The notes under the pieces were generated by a model. That model was given only the letters and a program-made list of their open reading frames with translations, ran no database searches and was not told the DNA's origin. A DNA stretch of 64,000 nucleotides from JBCCEJ01 sp039030335 (GTDB lineage: Bacteria; Pseudomonadota; Gammaproteobacteria; HK1), in NCBI GenBank assembly GCA_039030335.1, contig JBCCEJ010000002.1, positions 62,001 through 126,000 of the forward strand. Direction: 5' to 3'. This document shows positions 1 through 8,490 of the stretch, one piece after another. Every line of letters begins with the position of its first letter. Within the stretch, counting starts at the first letter, position 1. The translations under genes and the position numbers were made by a program.

Positions 1-1115
1 ACGGATGCCGGCCGTACGGCGGCCCGGTCCAGCCCGCCCATCCACAACGGTGAACCCGGTGTCAGAAAGGCGCCGACGCCCGGGTGTTCGAGCATCTCGA
101 ACAGCGGGTTGTCCAGGGAACAACGGCGATCTTCGGCCAGCATCTGCCCGAAGCTCTGATAAGGGCCCCAGCAGACACCGTTTGCGTCAAACGCCGCGCG
201 GCATTCGTCGAGTGTGTGCTGACTGGTCCAGCGTTCTATCAATGGCGAAATCATGTCGCGCCACTCGAAGCGGACACCCTCGTCCTCAAAATTCACCTCC
301 AACATCTCGGCGAGACCATGCATCCGGGCTTCGTTCTCGGTCGCTTTGACGAGTCCGTGCCATTGCCGTAGTGAAATGGCCGCGACCATCACCCGACGTC
401 CGTCGCTGGTGGGAAAATCGCGACCGAACGCGCCGTAGATGTCATTACCGTGCGGTGCCCGTTCGGTGTCGTTCAGAGTCGCCTCACCAACGAAGCCCAA
501 GTTGGCGACCATCGCGTAGGCAATGTCGGACAGTGCGAGGGTGATGAGTTGTCCTTCTCCGGTGTCGCGTCGATGGCGCTCGGCACCGAGGATGCCGAGC
601 GCTGCGTTCATGGCGGCGATGATGTCCCATGCCGGCAGCACTGCGTTGACCGGCGCGTCAGCGCGACCCTCGCCGGTCACTACCGGGAAACCGACCGCAG
701 CGTGCACGGTGTAGTCGACGGCGGTGGCGCTGTCCCGGTGTCCTTGCACCTGCAGCGCCACCACATCTTCGCGTCGCGCTTTCAGGGCATCGAACGCCAG
801 TTCACGGCGCATCGGGAGATTCGTCAGGAAAAAGCCGCCACCCGAGCCGCCAGCGACGATCAACTCGGCCACCAGCTCGCGGGCTTCGGGTTCGCGCAGA
901 TTCACTGCAACAGACCGTTTGCCTTTGTTCAAACTCGCCCAGTAGATGCTGCGACCACTCGGCGCCAGCGGCCAGCGTCCGTAGTCGATGCCGCCTCGCA
1001 CATCGTCGAAACGGATCACGTCGGCGCCGAGCTGTGACAACGTCATGCCGCCTAACGGTGCGGCGATGAACGCCGATCCCTCGACAACCCGCATGCCTTC
1101 CAGCAGTTTGTACAT
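1..1115 (-). CDS. Family III (CaiB/BaiF) CoA-transferase, mesaconyl-CoA isomerase-like, C-terminus cut by window edge
   Basis: About 371 residues are visible reading leftward from an ATG at 1113-1115, which has a purine-rich GGTAGGGG just upstream; the frame is still open at base 1, so the last few dozen residues lie outside. The N-terminus reads VEGSAFIAAPLGGMTLSQLG followed by ADVIRFDD and a GGIDYGRWP motif, and then LNKGKRSVAVNLR, all typical of family III CoA-transferases that move CoA between carboxylic acids. The APLGGMTLSQLGADVIRFD and GG.DY.RWP pattern is, as I recall it, that of 2-methylfumaryl-CoA isomerase/mesaconyl-CoA C1-C4 transferase, so an intramolecular CoA transfer is possible. 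A candidate catalytic Asp lies in AWDIIAAMNAA. It is the last gene of a minus-strand run with an SDR and two hydroxyacid dehydrogenases. Family assignment is firm; substrate is inference. Confidence 0.85.
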   Translation of the reverse strand, partial: MYKLLEGMRVVEGSAFIAAPLGGMTLSQLGADVIRFDDVRGGIDYGRWPLAPSGRSIYWASLNKGKRSVAVNLREPEARELVAELIVAGGSGGGFFLTNLPMRRELAFDALKARREDVVALQVQGHRDSATAVDYTVHAAVGFPVVTGEGRADAPVNAVLPAWDIIAAMNAALGILGAERHRRDTGEGQLITLALSDIAYAMVANLGFVGEATLNDTERAPHGNDIYGAFGRDFPTSDGRRVMVAAISLRQWHGLVKATENEARMHGLAEMLEVNFEDEGVRFEWRDMISPLIERWTSQHTLDECRAAFDANGVCWGPYQSFGQMLAEDRRCSLDNPLFEMLEHPGVGAFLTPGSPLWMGGLDRAAVRPAS

Positions 1116-1301
1116 CGATGCCCCTACCGTAACCTAGCCTTCACGGCCTGTGTTTTTACGAGGTGGGCTGAAACGCGTCAACCCGCGCTGGCCGCCCCTT
1201 GTGCAGGATCGGCGGTCACCGCGCCGCCAGGCATCATTGCAACGAACCGGTACGGGGCTCGGTTACCGTCTTGAACGGCAGGGCCGCAGCGACCTCCGCG
1301 G

Positions 1302-2096
1302 CTATTCGAGGATGTAACCGCCGTCCGCTATCAGTGTCTCACCGACGATGTACGCGGCGAGCGGGCAGGCCAGGAACAGCGCCAGACGGGCCATTTCATC
1401 GGCGTCGCCGATACGACGCGCAGGGATGCGCTGAAGGCTCGCCGCCAGTTCACCCGCGTCGGCCAGGAGATGTGCGTTCAACGGCGTGCGGGTGCGACCG
1501 GGCGCCAGCGCGCATACGCGTACGCCCGCCGGGCCGAGTTCTGCGGCAGCGGAGCGCGTGAACTGCACCAGGCCGGCTTTGGCGGTGGCGTACAGCGCCC
1601 GCGTGGCCGCGCCGGTGAAGGCGAGCTGTGAAGCGGTGTTGATGATCACGCCCGCGCCACGCTCAACCATGCCCGGTGCGATCGCCATCGCAAGCTGCAC
1701 CGGCCCCGTAAGGTTCGTGCGCAAGATCTCATCGGCTTCAGCAGCGGGTGCTTCGAGCAGCGCGCCGGTGCGCAGGATGCCCGCATTGTTGAGCAGGATG
1801 TCGACAGGCCCGGCAGCGTCCGCGAGCCGTTGAATGGATTCGGCGTCGGCCTGATCGTAGCGACAGATCTGGGGTCCGGTCGTGGATGTTGTCAGTTCCC
1901 TGGACACGCGTGCGAGGCCTTCGGCATCGCGGTCGGCCAGGACCAGCGTGGCGCCGTGCGCGCTGAACGCGCGCGCCATGGCGCTGCCGATGCCGCCAGC
2001 GGCGCCCGTCACGAGCACATGCTTCCCGGTCATGTCGAGGTCTTCCGGTCTGATGCCGGTGCCGCCGCGCGGCGCGGACCCCGATGTTTCGCTCAT
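1302..2096 (-). CDS. SDR family NAD(P)-dependent oxidoreductase
   Basis: A 264-residue classical short-chain dehydrogenase. The cofactor-binding TGAAGGIG motif lies at about residues 31-38, NNAG near 107, and the catalytic YATAK (YxxxK) near 169 with an upstream Ser in NTAS. The C-terminal DGGYILE ending is usual for the 250-residue classical family. The ATG at 2094-2096 is preceded by GGGGAG at suitable spacing. Only 38 bases separate it from the upstream Ldh-type dehydrogenase, so the two are probably co-transcribed. It likely oxidises a hydroxyl or reduces a ketone in the same catabolic route; the substrate cannot be read from sequence. Confidence 0.9.
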   Translation of the reverse strand: MSETSGSAPRGGTGIRPEDLDMTGKHVLVTGAAGGIGSAMARAFSAHGATLVLADRDAEGLARVSRELTTSTTGPQICRYDQADAESIQRLADAAGPVDILLNNAGILRTGALLEAPAAEADEILRTNLTGPVQLAMAIAPGMVERGAGVIINTASQLAFTGAATRALYATAKAGLVQFTRSAAAELGPAGVRVCALAPGRTRTPLNAHLLADAGELAASLQRIPARRIGDADEMARLALFLACPLAAYIVGETLIADGGYILE

Positions 2097-2134
2097 CCTC
2101 TGCTCCCCGGTTTACGCCGGCACCGCCAGGTCGT

Positions 2135-3220
2135 TTACCCGTGGTAGGGCCACTCGATTCCCGCCTCTTCACAGGCGTCGGTGAACCACCTGATGACTTC
2201 GGGGTGCAACGGGATGCCGTCCGTGCCTCGCCGGGCAGCTTCTTCGTGCGACTGCAGCCCCGCGTAGACGACGCGTGCGTGGCCGGGCGCCGGCGGCAGC
2301 TTGCGCAGTGCGCCTAGATAGTCGTCCATGCCGCGTTTGAATTCGGCGACGTCCATGAACGCTTCCACGGACAGCGCGCTCAGGTAGTGATTGTTCTTGC
2401 CGCGTGTCGCCAATGCCCCAGCCGGGCTGCCGTTCAGCAAGCCGCCGAGGATATCGACGACCACGCCCAACGAGTAGCCCTTGTGAGACCCGGTCTCGCG
2501 TGTGCTGCCAAGCGGGAGCAGCATGTAGCTTTCCGGTACCGGCTCGGCCGTCATCAGCGGTGTGCCATCGTGTGAAATCCAGCCGCCTTCCAGCGGCGCG
2601 CCAACCCGCTTTGCAAGCCCGACCTTGTTTTCCGCGATGACGGTGGTAGCGGCGTCGAACACAAACGGCGGTTCGGTTCCGGAGGGGGCGGCAACCGCGA
2701 TCGGGTTGGTGCCGATCGCGCGCTCAGCGGCGAAGGTTGGCACCATGCGTGGGCCGCAGGCGGTCATGCACTGCCCGATCATGTCCTGTTCAAGTGCCTG
2801 CATGGCGTGATAGGCGGCCATGCCCAGGTGGCGACCGTTGCTGACGCTGACGTGTCCCGCCCCGGTTGCGGCCGCCTTGTCCATGGCGATATGCATGGCG
2901 CGAGGTGCCACGACGATACCGAGGCCGCGGTCACAGTCCAGCGTCAGGCACGACGGTGTTTCGCGCAGTGTCGCCATGTGTGGCACCGGGTTGATGTGGC
3001 CGCGGCGCAGATCGGCGATATAGGTACGCAGCTTGTTCGATACGCCGTGGCTCTCGGCGCCGCGAAGGTCGGCACTCACCAGCACATCTGCCGCCAGCGT
3101 CGCGTCTGCCTCAGGCACTGATTCGTGTTGAAGCAGGGCGGCACTGACCGCTCTCAGCAGGTTAGCATCAACGCGTACCGCTTCGTCGTGCGGTACCTTG
3201 AATTGCTCGAGAATCGACAT
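2135..3220 (-). CDS. Malate/L-lactate dehydrogenase family (Ldh_2, COG2055) oxidoreductase
   Basis: This 361-residue protein has the fold markers of the Ldh_2 family, which is unrelated to Rossmann-type lactate dehydrogenases: GAESHGVSNKL near residue 54, SNGRHLGMAAYHAM near 127, GTNPIAVAAPSG near 170, and SHKGYSLGVVVDILGGLLNG near 245. Members reduce 2-oxoacids with NAD(P)H (malate, sulfolactate ComC, ureidoglycolate and diketogulonate enzymes). Length matches the family. A GGAG lies about 14 bases before the ATG. It sits between the SDR and a GST, and two genes from a D-isomer-specific hydroxyacid dehydrogenase, suggesting both act on enantiomers of one 2-hydroxyacid; that is inference. Confidence 0.9.
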   Translation of the reverse strand: MSILEQFKVPHDEAVRVDANLLRAVSAALLQHESVPEADATLAADVLVSADLRGAESHGVSNKLRTYIADLRRGHINPVPHMATLRETPSCLTLDCDRGLGIVVAPRAMHIAMDKAAATGAGHVSVSNGRHLGMAAYHAMQALEQDMIGQCMTACGPRMVPTFAAERAIGTNPIAVAAPSGTEPPFVFDAATTVIAENKVGLAKRVGAPLEGGWISHDGTPLMTAEPVPESYMLLPLGSTRETGSHKGYSLGVVVDILGGLLNGSPAGALATRGKNNHYLSALSVEAFMDVAEFKRGMDDYLGALRKLPPAPGHARVVYAGLQSHEEAARRGTDGIPLHPEVIRWFTDACEEAGIEWPYHG

Positions 3221-3324
3221 CGCTGGAGCGCTCCGGGGCTCGTGTCTTGCCGTGATGCCGGCAGATGTTGCCGACCACCTTGGATCGTGACGGCCCCGCT
3301 GGTCGGCGGGCCCGCCGGGTGAGG

Positions 3325-3933
3325 CTACTTCGCCTGCCAGCTCGGGCGTGCGGCGACCGCAGCGCGCCAGCGGTTCAGATGTTCCAGTTCTGGCAACGGC
3401 ACAACTTTCACCATATCGGCGAAGTCGAGCGCAATACCGAGCGTGATGTCCGCGATGCTGAACGTATCGCCGGCCACGTACTCGGACTTCGCGAGCGCGG
3501 CGTCGAACATGCTGAGCGCTTTTGGCGCTACCGTGGCACAGACCTCACCCCACTCCTTGACCGGAGTTTCCCGGTCTTTGAAGAAACCGGTGATGTTTCG
3601 GAAGGCGCCGGCTACATTGGCCATGAAGTTGATTTCGGCGCGTCGGTTCCACATCTCGATAGTCGCCTGTTGGAGCGGTGTTGCACCGAACAGGTTCGGC
3701 GCCGCGTGGAGCCCTTCCAGATAGCGGCAAATAGCTACCGACTCGGCGAGAAATGTGCCGTCGTCGAGTTCCAGCACGGGTACCCGGCCGGCCGGGTTCT
3801 TCTCGAGATAGTCCGCGGACAGGTTGTCGCCAGCCCGGATATCGATCTTGACGCGCGCCATCTCGATGCCTTTCTCGGCCATGAATATATGGACGCGGCG
3901 CGCGTTGGGGCTCGGCGATTCGTAGAGTTGCAT
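3325..3933 (-). CDS. Glutathione S-transferase family protein
   Basis: A 202-residue cytosolic GST. The N-terminal thioredoxin-like half begins MQLYESPSPNARRVHIFMAE and contains the glutathione-contacting NPAGRVPVLELDDG and the FLAESVAICRYLE helix; the C-terminal half is helical with IADITLGIALDFAD. I chose the ATG at 3931-3933 because GGAG lies 7 bases upstream; a longer form from an upstream TTG at 3948 would place that GGAG inside the coding region. It probably conjugates or reduces an electrophile using glutathione. A 14-base palindrome, CGGCGGGCCCGCCG at 3304-3317, lies just beyond its stop. Confidence 0.9.
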   Translation of the reverse strand: MQLYESPSPNARRVHIFMAEKGIEMARVKIDIRAGDNLSADYLEKNPAGRVPVLELDDGTFLAESVAICRYLEGLHAAPNLFGATPLQQATIEMWNRRAEINFMANVAGAFRNITGFFKDRETPVKEWGEVCATVAPKALSMFDAALAKSEYVAGDTFSIADITLGIALDFADMVKVVPLPELEHLNRWRAAVAARPSWQAK

Positions 3934-4006
3934 AGCTGGCTCCGACAATGTGTTGGTTGAGCGGGTTGACGTGGTGGCGGCACAGTGTAACGCCAGTAAC
4001 CGCCTC

Positions 4007-4025
4007 GCCTGCGCGTGGCGCAGGC
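4007..4025 (-). terminator. Hairpin downstream of the 2-hydroxyacid dehydrogenase gene
   Basis: GCCTGCGC at 4007-4014 and GCGCAGGC at 4018-4025 form a perfect 8-base-pair stem with a GTG loop. It lies 21 bases past the stop of the minus-strand hydroxyacid dehydrogenase and upstream of the GST. There is no T-tract, so it may weaken readthrough or stabilise the transcript rather than act as a full intrinsic terminator. Confidence 0.4.
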
Positions 4026-4046
4026 CGTGGTAACTACCGCGCGCGT

Positions 4047-5054
4047 CTACCTCGAGGCAGGTTGCCGCGACTGCCCGGTGTCCCAGACCTCCGGGTTGAC
4101 CGGGAACGTCGGCCGATCACCTGCCAGCACGGTCAGGATTTGCTCGGCGGCCGAGCGCGACAGTTTATCCGTCGTCTCGACCGTGCCTCCTGCGATGTGC
4201 GGCGAGAAAGTGACGTTCTCATTGGTCAGCAGCGGATGGTCGTCTGGCAGTGGTTCGGGATAAACCACATCGAGGCCGGCGCCGAACAGGTGACCGCTTC
4301 GTAGCGCCGTCTGCAACGCGTCGAGGTCGAGTACGTGTCCCCGGCCGGTGTTGATGACGATGGCTCCGCTCGGGAGTGCGGCCAGCTCGTCGGCTCCGAT
4401 CATCAGTCGCGTCTCGTCGGTGAGTTCCGGGACCAGCACCAGGATTTCTGACTCGGTGAGCATGGCGTGGAGGTTCGCGTACATTTCGATGTCGGCGAGC
4501 CGCGCCAGCCGCGCGTCCACATAAGGGTCGAAGCCCAGTACCCGGCACCGAAATCCGTAGCGCAGTTTCCGCGCTATCTCGGAGCCGATATAGCCGACGC
4601 CGACCACGCCGACGGTCTTGCCATCCAGCTCGATAAAGGGCATCGCAGAGCGGCTGGCCCAGGCGCTCGCGTCGCGCGTTGCAGCGTCGCCCCAGACGAG
4701 CCGCTTGGCGCAAGCGAGAATCATCATGATCGTGTGCTCCGCGACCGGCACCCGACCAAATCCACAGTGATTGACCACGAGTATGCCGCGCTCGGTGGCG
4801 GCGGCGATGTCGATATTATCCGTGCCGAAGCCTGAGGTGGAGACAACGACCAGATCGGGTGCGGCGTCCAATATGTCGGCAGTGACCCGCTCAGGCGTGC
4901 GCACCCACAGGGCTTTGGCGCCGTGCAGTACCTGCTTCAGTTCATCCGTGGCCGAACTGTCTACCACCACGACATCCGCTCCAGCCTCCGCCAGCAGGGC
5001 TTCACCGACGGGGTGGTACATCGGGCGCCAGAGCACCACCTTGTTCTGTTGCAT
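4047..5054 (-). CDS. D-isomer-specific 2-hydroxyacid dehydrogenase (COG0111 type)
   Basis: A 335-residue NAD-dependent 2-hydroxyacid dehydrogenase. The Rossmann GxGxxG (GVGYIG) is at residues 152-157. The catalytic Arg is in INTGRGHVLDLDAL, the Glu in DVVYPEPLPDDHP and the His in FSPHIAGGT, so all catalytic residues are present. Substrate-binding STSGFGTDNIDI near residue 72 resembles the phosphoglycerate dehydrogenase-like branch, but the protein lacks an ACT domain and so is unlikely to be serine-biosynthetic SerA. GAGGA lies about 13 bases before the ATG. It heads the minus-strand run of catabolic genes and may interconvert a 2-oxoacid and one enantiomer of its hydroxyacid. Confidence 0.9.
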   Translation of the reverse strand: MQQNKVVLWRPMYHPVGEALLAEAGADVVVVDSSATDELKQVLHGAKALWVRTPERVTADILDAAPDLVVVSTSGFGTDNIDIAAATERGILVVNHCGFGRVPVAEHTIMMILACAKRLVWGDAATRDASAWASRSAMPFIELDGKTVGVVGVGYIGSEIARKLRYGFRCRVLGFDPYVDARLARLADIEMYANLHAMLTESEILVLVPELTDETRLMIGADELAALPSGAIVINTGRGHVLDLDALQTALRSGHLFGAGLDVVYPEPLPDDHPLLTNENVTFSPHIAGGTVETTDKLSRSAAEQILTVLAGDRPTFPVNPEVWDTGQSRQPASR

Positions 5055-5224
5055 AGCCGGGTATCCTCGGAAGAGCTGACGTAGCGTAGGTGAACCCTGC
5101 GTCGCTGGAGCCGGAAACGCCTGTCAGTCTAGCGCAACGTGAGTGCTGCCGGCGTGCGCAGGCAACACACTCCCGACGGGAAGGGCGGGGCGGGGCATGG
5201 CGGACTCGCCGCGTAAGCGGTCAC

Positions 5225-5938
5225 TCAGCGCCTGAGCAGGATCGCGATCCAGCGCCACAGGTTAAGGACGTCCGCGAGTGCCGACGCGAGATAGGTCATG
5301 GCCGCTGCCTGCAGCACGCGCCGAACTGCCGGGAGGTCGGCATCATCGATGTACTCCCCGCCTTTCAGGATGGGCATTGCCTTGCCGAAACTGGCGTCGA
5401 TTTCCGTCGGCAAGGTCACCAGATGCAGCAGCGTTCGGGCCAGCATGCCGACCAGCCCAATGCCGATGGTGATCGACATCGGCACCGGGTGACGGGTCAG
5501 CAGCCCAAGGATGGGGGCGACGCTTATCGCGAAGATGCTGAGGCGTCCCAGTTGATCCACGGTGGGAGCGAGCCGGGTGCGGAGTGCGAGGTGCGTATCA
5601 CCCCTGAAGTGTTGGACCGCATGGCCGACTTCGTGCGTTGCGATGGCCACGGCTGACAGTGATTTGCCGTCATAGACCTCCGGGCTCAGTCGTACCACGC
5701 GCTCATCCGGACTGTAGTGATCCATATTCGGATCGGTTCGCTCTACCCCAACTCCTTCCAGCCCCATGCGCTGTACGAGATGGACGGCCAGTTCCCCGCC
5801 GGTGCCCGGCAGGTCCGGACGTTCCACACTGTAGCGCCTGACGACGGCCCGTACCCAGATCGACGGTCCGAACACCGCTGCGAGCACCAGAAGAGTAGCT
5901 AGGATATAGAGCAATTTTTCGATCCGTGCGGCGTGCAA
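5225..5938 (-). CDS. Membrane-associated neutral zinc metallopeptidase (YugP family)
   Basis: About 237 residues with an N-terminal membrane segment (LLYILATLLVLAAVFGPSIW), a zincin motif HEVGH in VAIATHEVGHAVQH near residue 105, and at least two further hydrophobic segments (around 145-175 and near the C-terminus). This is the pattern of the putative neutral zinc metallopeptidase family typified by YugP: two His ligands plus Glu in HExxH. No ATG opens the frame; the longest form starts at TTG 5936-5938, and another TTG at 5912-5914 is possible, so the start is uncertain. It is divergent from the MscS-type channel, and its substrate is unknown. Confidence 0.82.
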   Translation of the reverse strand: MHAARIEKLLYILATLLVLAAVFGPSIWVRAVVRRYSVERPDLPGTGGELAVHLVQRMGLEGVGVERTDPNMDHYSPDERVVRLSPEVYDGKSLSAVAIATHEVGHAVQHFRGDTHLALRTRLAPTVDQLGRLSIFAISVAPILGLLTRHPVPMSITIGIGLVGMLARTLLHLVTLPTEIDASFGKAMPILKGGEYIDDADLPAVRRVLQAAAMTYLASALADVLNLWRWIAILLRR

Positions 5939-6095
5939 CCGGGCGCCGGTCAGGCGACGTCCTACGCACTATTTGGACCTCAACCCGCGGGCTGCGGTTC
6001 GGGCCCGATAGACGACTCGGCGGAAGATTCTCAGGATTTTGATGCTGAAGCGCTAGAATTCCCGGCAATCGCCTGGCCGAACGCTGAGTTGGATC

Positions 6096-8432
6096 ATGAA
6101 ATCGACGTTGTTAGCCCTCGCGCCCCGGGCGCCCGCCCTCGTGTTGTGCCTGTTGCTCGGCGCGCTGGCGAACGTGAGCGTTGCGCAGCAACTCGGGTTG
6201 CAGAGCACCGAGCCCGACGCTGCGCTGCCGGAACTGGATGCGACGCTCACAAAGGAGGCTGTACGCGAGATGGTGTCACGCATGAGCGATGACGCCGTGC
6301 GGGCATTCCTCATCCAGCGTCTGGATGCCGTGGCCGACGCCGACGCGGATGCGAACGCGGTGTCGGCCTGGTCTGCGATCGGGTCCGGGTTCTCGACTTA
6401 CACGAGCAATGCTCTCGTTGCTCTGGGCGGACTCTGGCGTATCCCGACCATCCTGGACATCACGACGACAGACTTGAATGCAGCGCTTGCCCCGGAGGGG
6501 TTCGGCGACCTGCTGCTGCGACTGGTGCTCGGGCTGATCTGCGGCCTGGTGGTCGAGCGGGTGGTAGCGAGACTGCTGAAGCGACGTAAGCAGCGCCTCA
6601 TCGACCGCGTGGACACCACGTTGTGGGGCATCCTCAGCACGGTCTATACGCGGCTCGTTTTCGACATCCTCGGCGTCGCCGCGTTTGCGGTCGTGAGTTA
6701 CAGCATCGTTGTGTCGAAGTACGGCGCGGGGACACTGCCCGGGCAACTCGGCTATACCGTGATCGCGACCCTCGGCGCGGGTTGGCTCGCCTGGGTGGTC
6801 GGCCGGTTTTACTTTGCGCCCGACCGGCCCGACCTGCGCATCTGCAAGACCAATGACGTGTTCGCACGCCGGCTGAACATCACCTACGCGGTGCTGGCTG
6901 CGTACATCGTGCTGATGCACAACGTGTTCACGCTCTTGCTGCTGGTTGGGCTGGACCGTTTCGGCGGTTGGGATAATTTCGTGCCGCTCGGCTTCACGAT
7001 GAATATCTCACTCTATATTGGCGCGGCGGCCGTGCTGTGGTGGAACCGGCACGGATTGAGCGATGTGCTCCTGGAGAACAAGCGCCGGGTGTATGCCGTG
7101 ATCGGCGAGGAGGCGCCCGTCGAGACAACCTGGTTCGCCGCCAACTGGCCGTTCATTGCTGTCTCTCTGGTGGTCTTCAAATATCTGTTGGTCGAGATCG
7201 TCGTCAATTCGACGGATGTTGCGGTCTATTCGACAGCCGCCGTGTACATCACGTTTATCGTCGTGTTCCTCTGGCCTTCCATCGACGCCAATGTAGCGCT
7301 GTTGGTTGGCAAGGGAATTCACTACAACGCTGACGAAACCGAGGCGGCCGCGCGCGCCCGGCGCCGTATGCAGCAGAGTCTGCTACGCGTGGGTCGGGTC
7401 GTCGTCGTCGGTGTGGTGCTCTACGCACTGGCATGGCTCTGGGGCGTCAACGTGCTGTCGCTTGCGGAGGCCGGGTTCGGCGCGAAGGTGGCCGGGCGCC
7501 TGCTCGAGGCGCTGCTCGTCGCGTTGGTCGCCTATCTGCTGCTCGAACTCGTATCGATCTTCTGCAGCCTGTGGCTGGCAGCGGAAGGCGGCGACCCCGA
7601 CGACCAACCGCCGGAACCCGGCAGTGGTGGCGACGGCGGCGGCGTCGGGTTGTCGCGCGTCGCGACGTTGCTGCCGATCATCAAGCGTACCGCTCAGGCC
7701 ATGATCGTTGTCATCTCGATCATGATGGTGCTCAGCAACTGGGGCATCAACATCGGTCCGATACTGGCTGGTGCCGGAGTTGTGGGCCTGGCAATAGGGT
7801 TTGGCGCTCAAACGCTCGTCAAGGATATCGTGTCGGGCATGTTCTTCCTGTTCGATGATGCTTTCCGGGTTGGTGAGTACATCGACGTCAATGGCACCAT
7901 GGGCTCGGTTGAGAAGATCTCGCTGCGTTCCTTGCGGCTCAGACACCACAAGGGTCTGGTTCACACAATTCCCTACGGCGAGATTCCAAAACTCACCAAT
8001 TACAGCCGCGACTGGGTGATCATGAAGCTTAGGTTTCGCGTGCCGTTTGATGCCGATATCAACAAGGTAAAGAAAATCTTCAAGCAGATCGGCAAGGAAA
8101 TGCTGGAAGACCCGATGCTCGGCGACGACTTCTTGCAGCCGTTCAAATCACAGGGCGTCGCTGACGTGGATGACGATGGCATCGTCGTGCGCGGGAAGTT
8201 CATGGCGAAACCCGGCACGCAGTTCATGATCCGCAAAGAGATCTATGTGCGCGTGCAGAAGGCGTTCGAGGAAAACGGTATTCCGTTCGCCCGCAAGCAG
8301 GTCATGGTGCACATTCCGGGGCTGGACCGTGATGTACCCCTCGGGCCGGAAGATGCACAGTCTATAGGCGCGGCCGCAGCCGAGATCGCGCAGTCGCGCG
8401 ACCGCAGTGGCGGGCAGCCGGCTCCGGCGTAA
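6096..8432 (+). CDS. Large MscS-family mechanosensitive ion channel with signal peptide
   Basis: A 778-residue inner-membrane protein. A cleavable signal peptide (to about residue 30, ending NVSVAQQ) precedes a roughly 100-residue periplasmic stretch containing an acidic ADADADAN run, then about eleven predicted membrane helices. The last helix is the pore-lining MscS segment, GAGVVGLAIGFGAQTLVKDI near residues 560-580, followed by the beta domain (FDDAFRVGEYIDVNGTMGSVEKI) and the cytoplasmic alpha/beta domain. A Gly-rich insertion (PEPGSGGDGGGVG) at about 505-517 sits before the final pore helices. The size places it among the multi-helix MscS paralogues rather than 286-residue MscS itself. 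GAG/GGA precedes the ATG. It would release solutes during hypo-osmotic shock. Confidence 0.92.
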   Translation: MKSTLLALAPRAPALVLCLLLGALANVSVAQQLGLQSTEPDAALPELDATLTKEAVREMVSRMSDDAVRAFLIQRLDAVADADADANAVSAWSAIGSGFSTYTSNALVALGGLWRIPTILDITTTDLNAALAPEGFGDLLLRLVLGLICGLVVERVVARLLKRRKQRLIDRVDTTLWGILSTVYTRLVFDILGVAAFAVVSYSIVVSKYGAGTLPGQLGYTVIATLGAGWLAWVVGRFYFAPDRPDLRICKTNDVFARRLNITYAVLAAYIVLMHNVFTLLLLVGLDRFGGWDNFVPLGFTMNISLYIGAAAVLWWNRHGLSDVLLENKRRVYAVIGEEAPVETTWFAANWPFIAVSLVVFKYLLVEIVVNSTDVAVYSTAAVYITFIVVFLWPSIDANVALLVGKGIHYNADETEAAARARRRMQQSLLRVGRVVVVGVVLYALAWLWGVNVLSLAEAGFGAKVAGRLLEALLVALVAYLLLELVSIFCSLWLAAEGGDPDDQPPEPGSGGDGGGVGLSRVATLLPIIKRTAQAMIVVISIMMVLSNWGINIGPILAGAGVVGLAIGFGAQTLVKDIVSGMFFLFDDAFRVGEYIDVNGTMGSVEKISLRSLRLRHHKGLVHTIPYGEIPKLTNYSRDWVIMKLRFRVPFDADINKVKKIFKQIGKEMLEDPMLGDDFLQPFKSQGVADVDDDGIVVRGKFMAKPGTQFMIRKEIYVRVQKAFEENGIPFARKQVMVHIPGLDRDVPLGPEDAQSIGAAAAEIAQSRDRSGGQPAPA

Positions 8433-8449
8433 CCGGTTGCCGTGCCCGG

Positions 8450-8490
8450 GGCCGAAACGGTCTGGCCGAAACGGTCTGGCCGAAACGTTC
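8450..8490. repeat. 14-base direct repeat, 2.9 copies, between convergent genes
   Basis: The unit GGCCGAAACGGTCT occurs at 8450-8463 and 8464-8477, and a third copy, GGCCGAAACGTTC, at 8478-8490 differs at one base and is truncated by one. It occupies most of the 56-base gap between the MscS gene stop and the convergent hydrolase stop, and its end overlaps the hydrolase stop codon. Confidence 0.9.
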
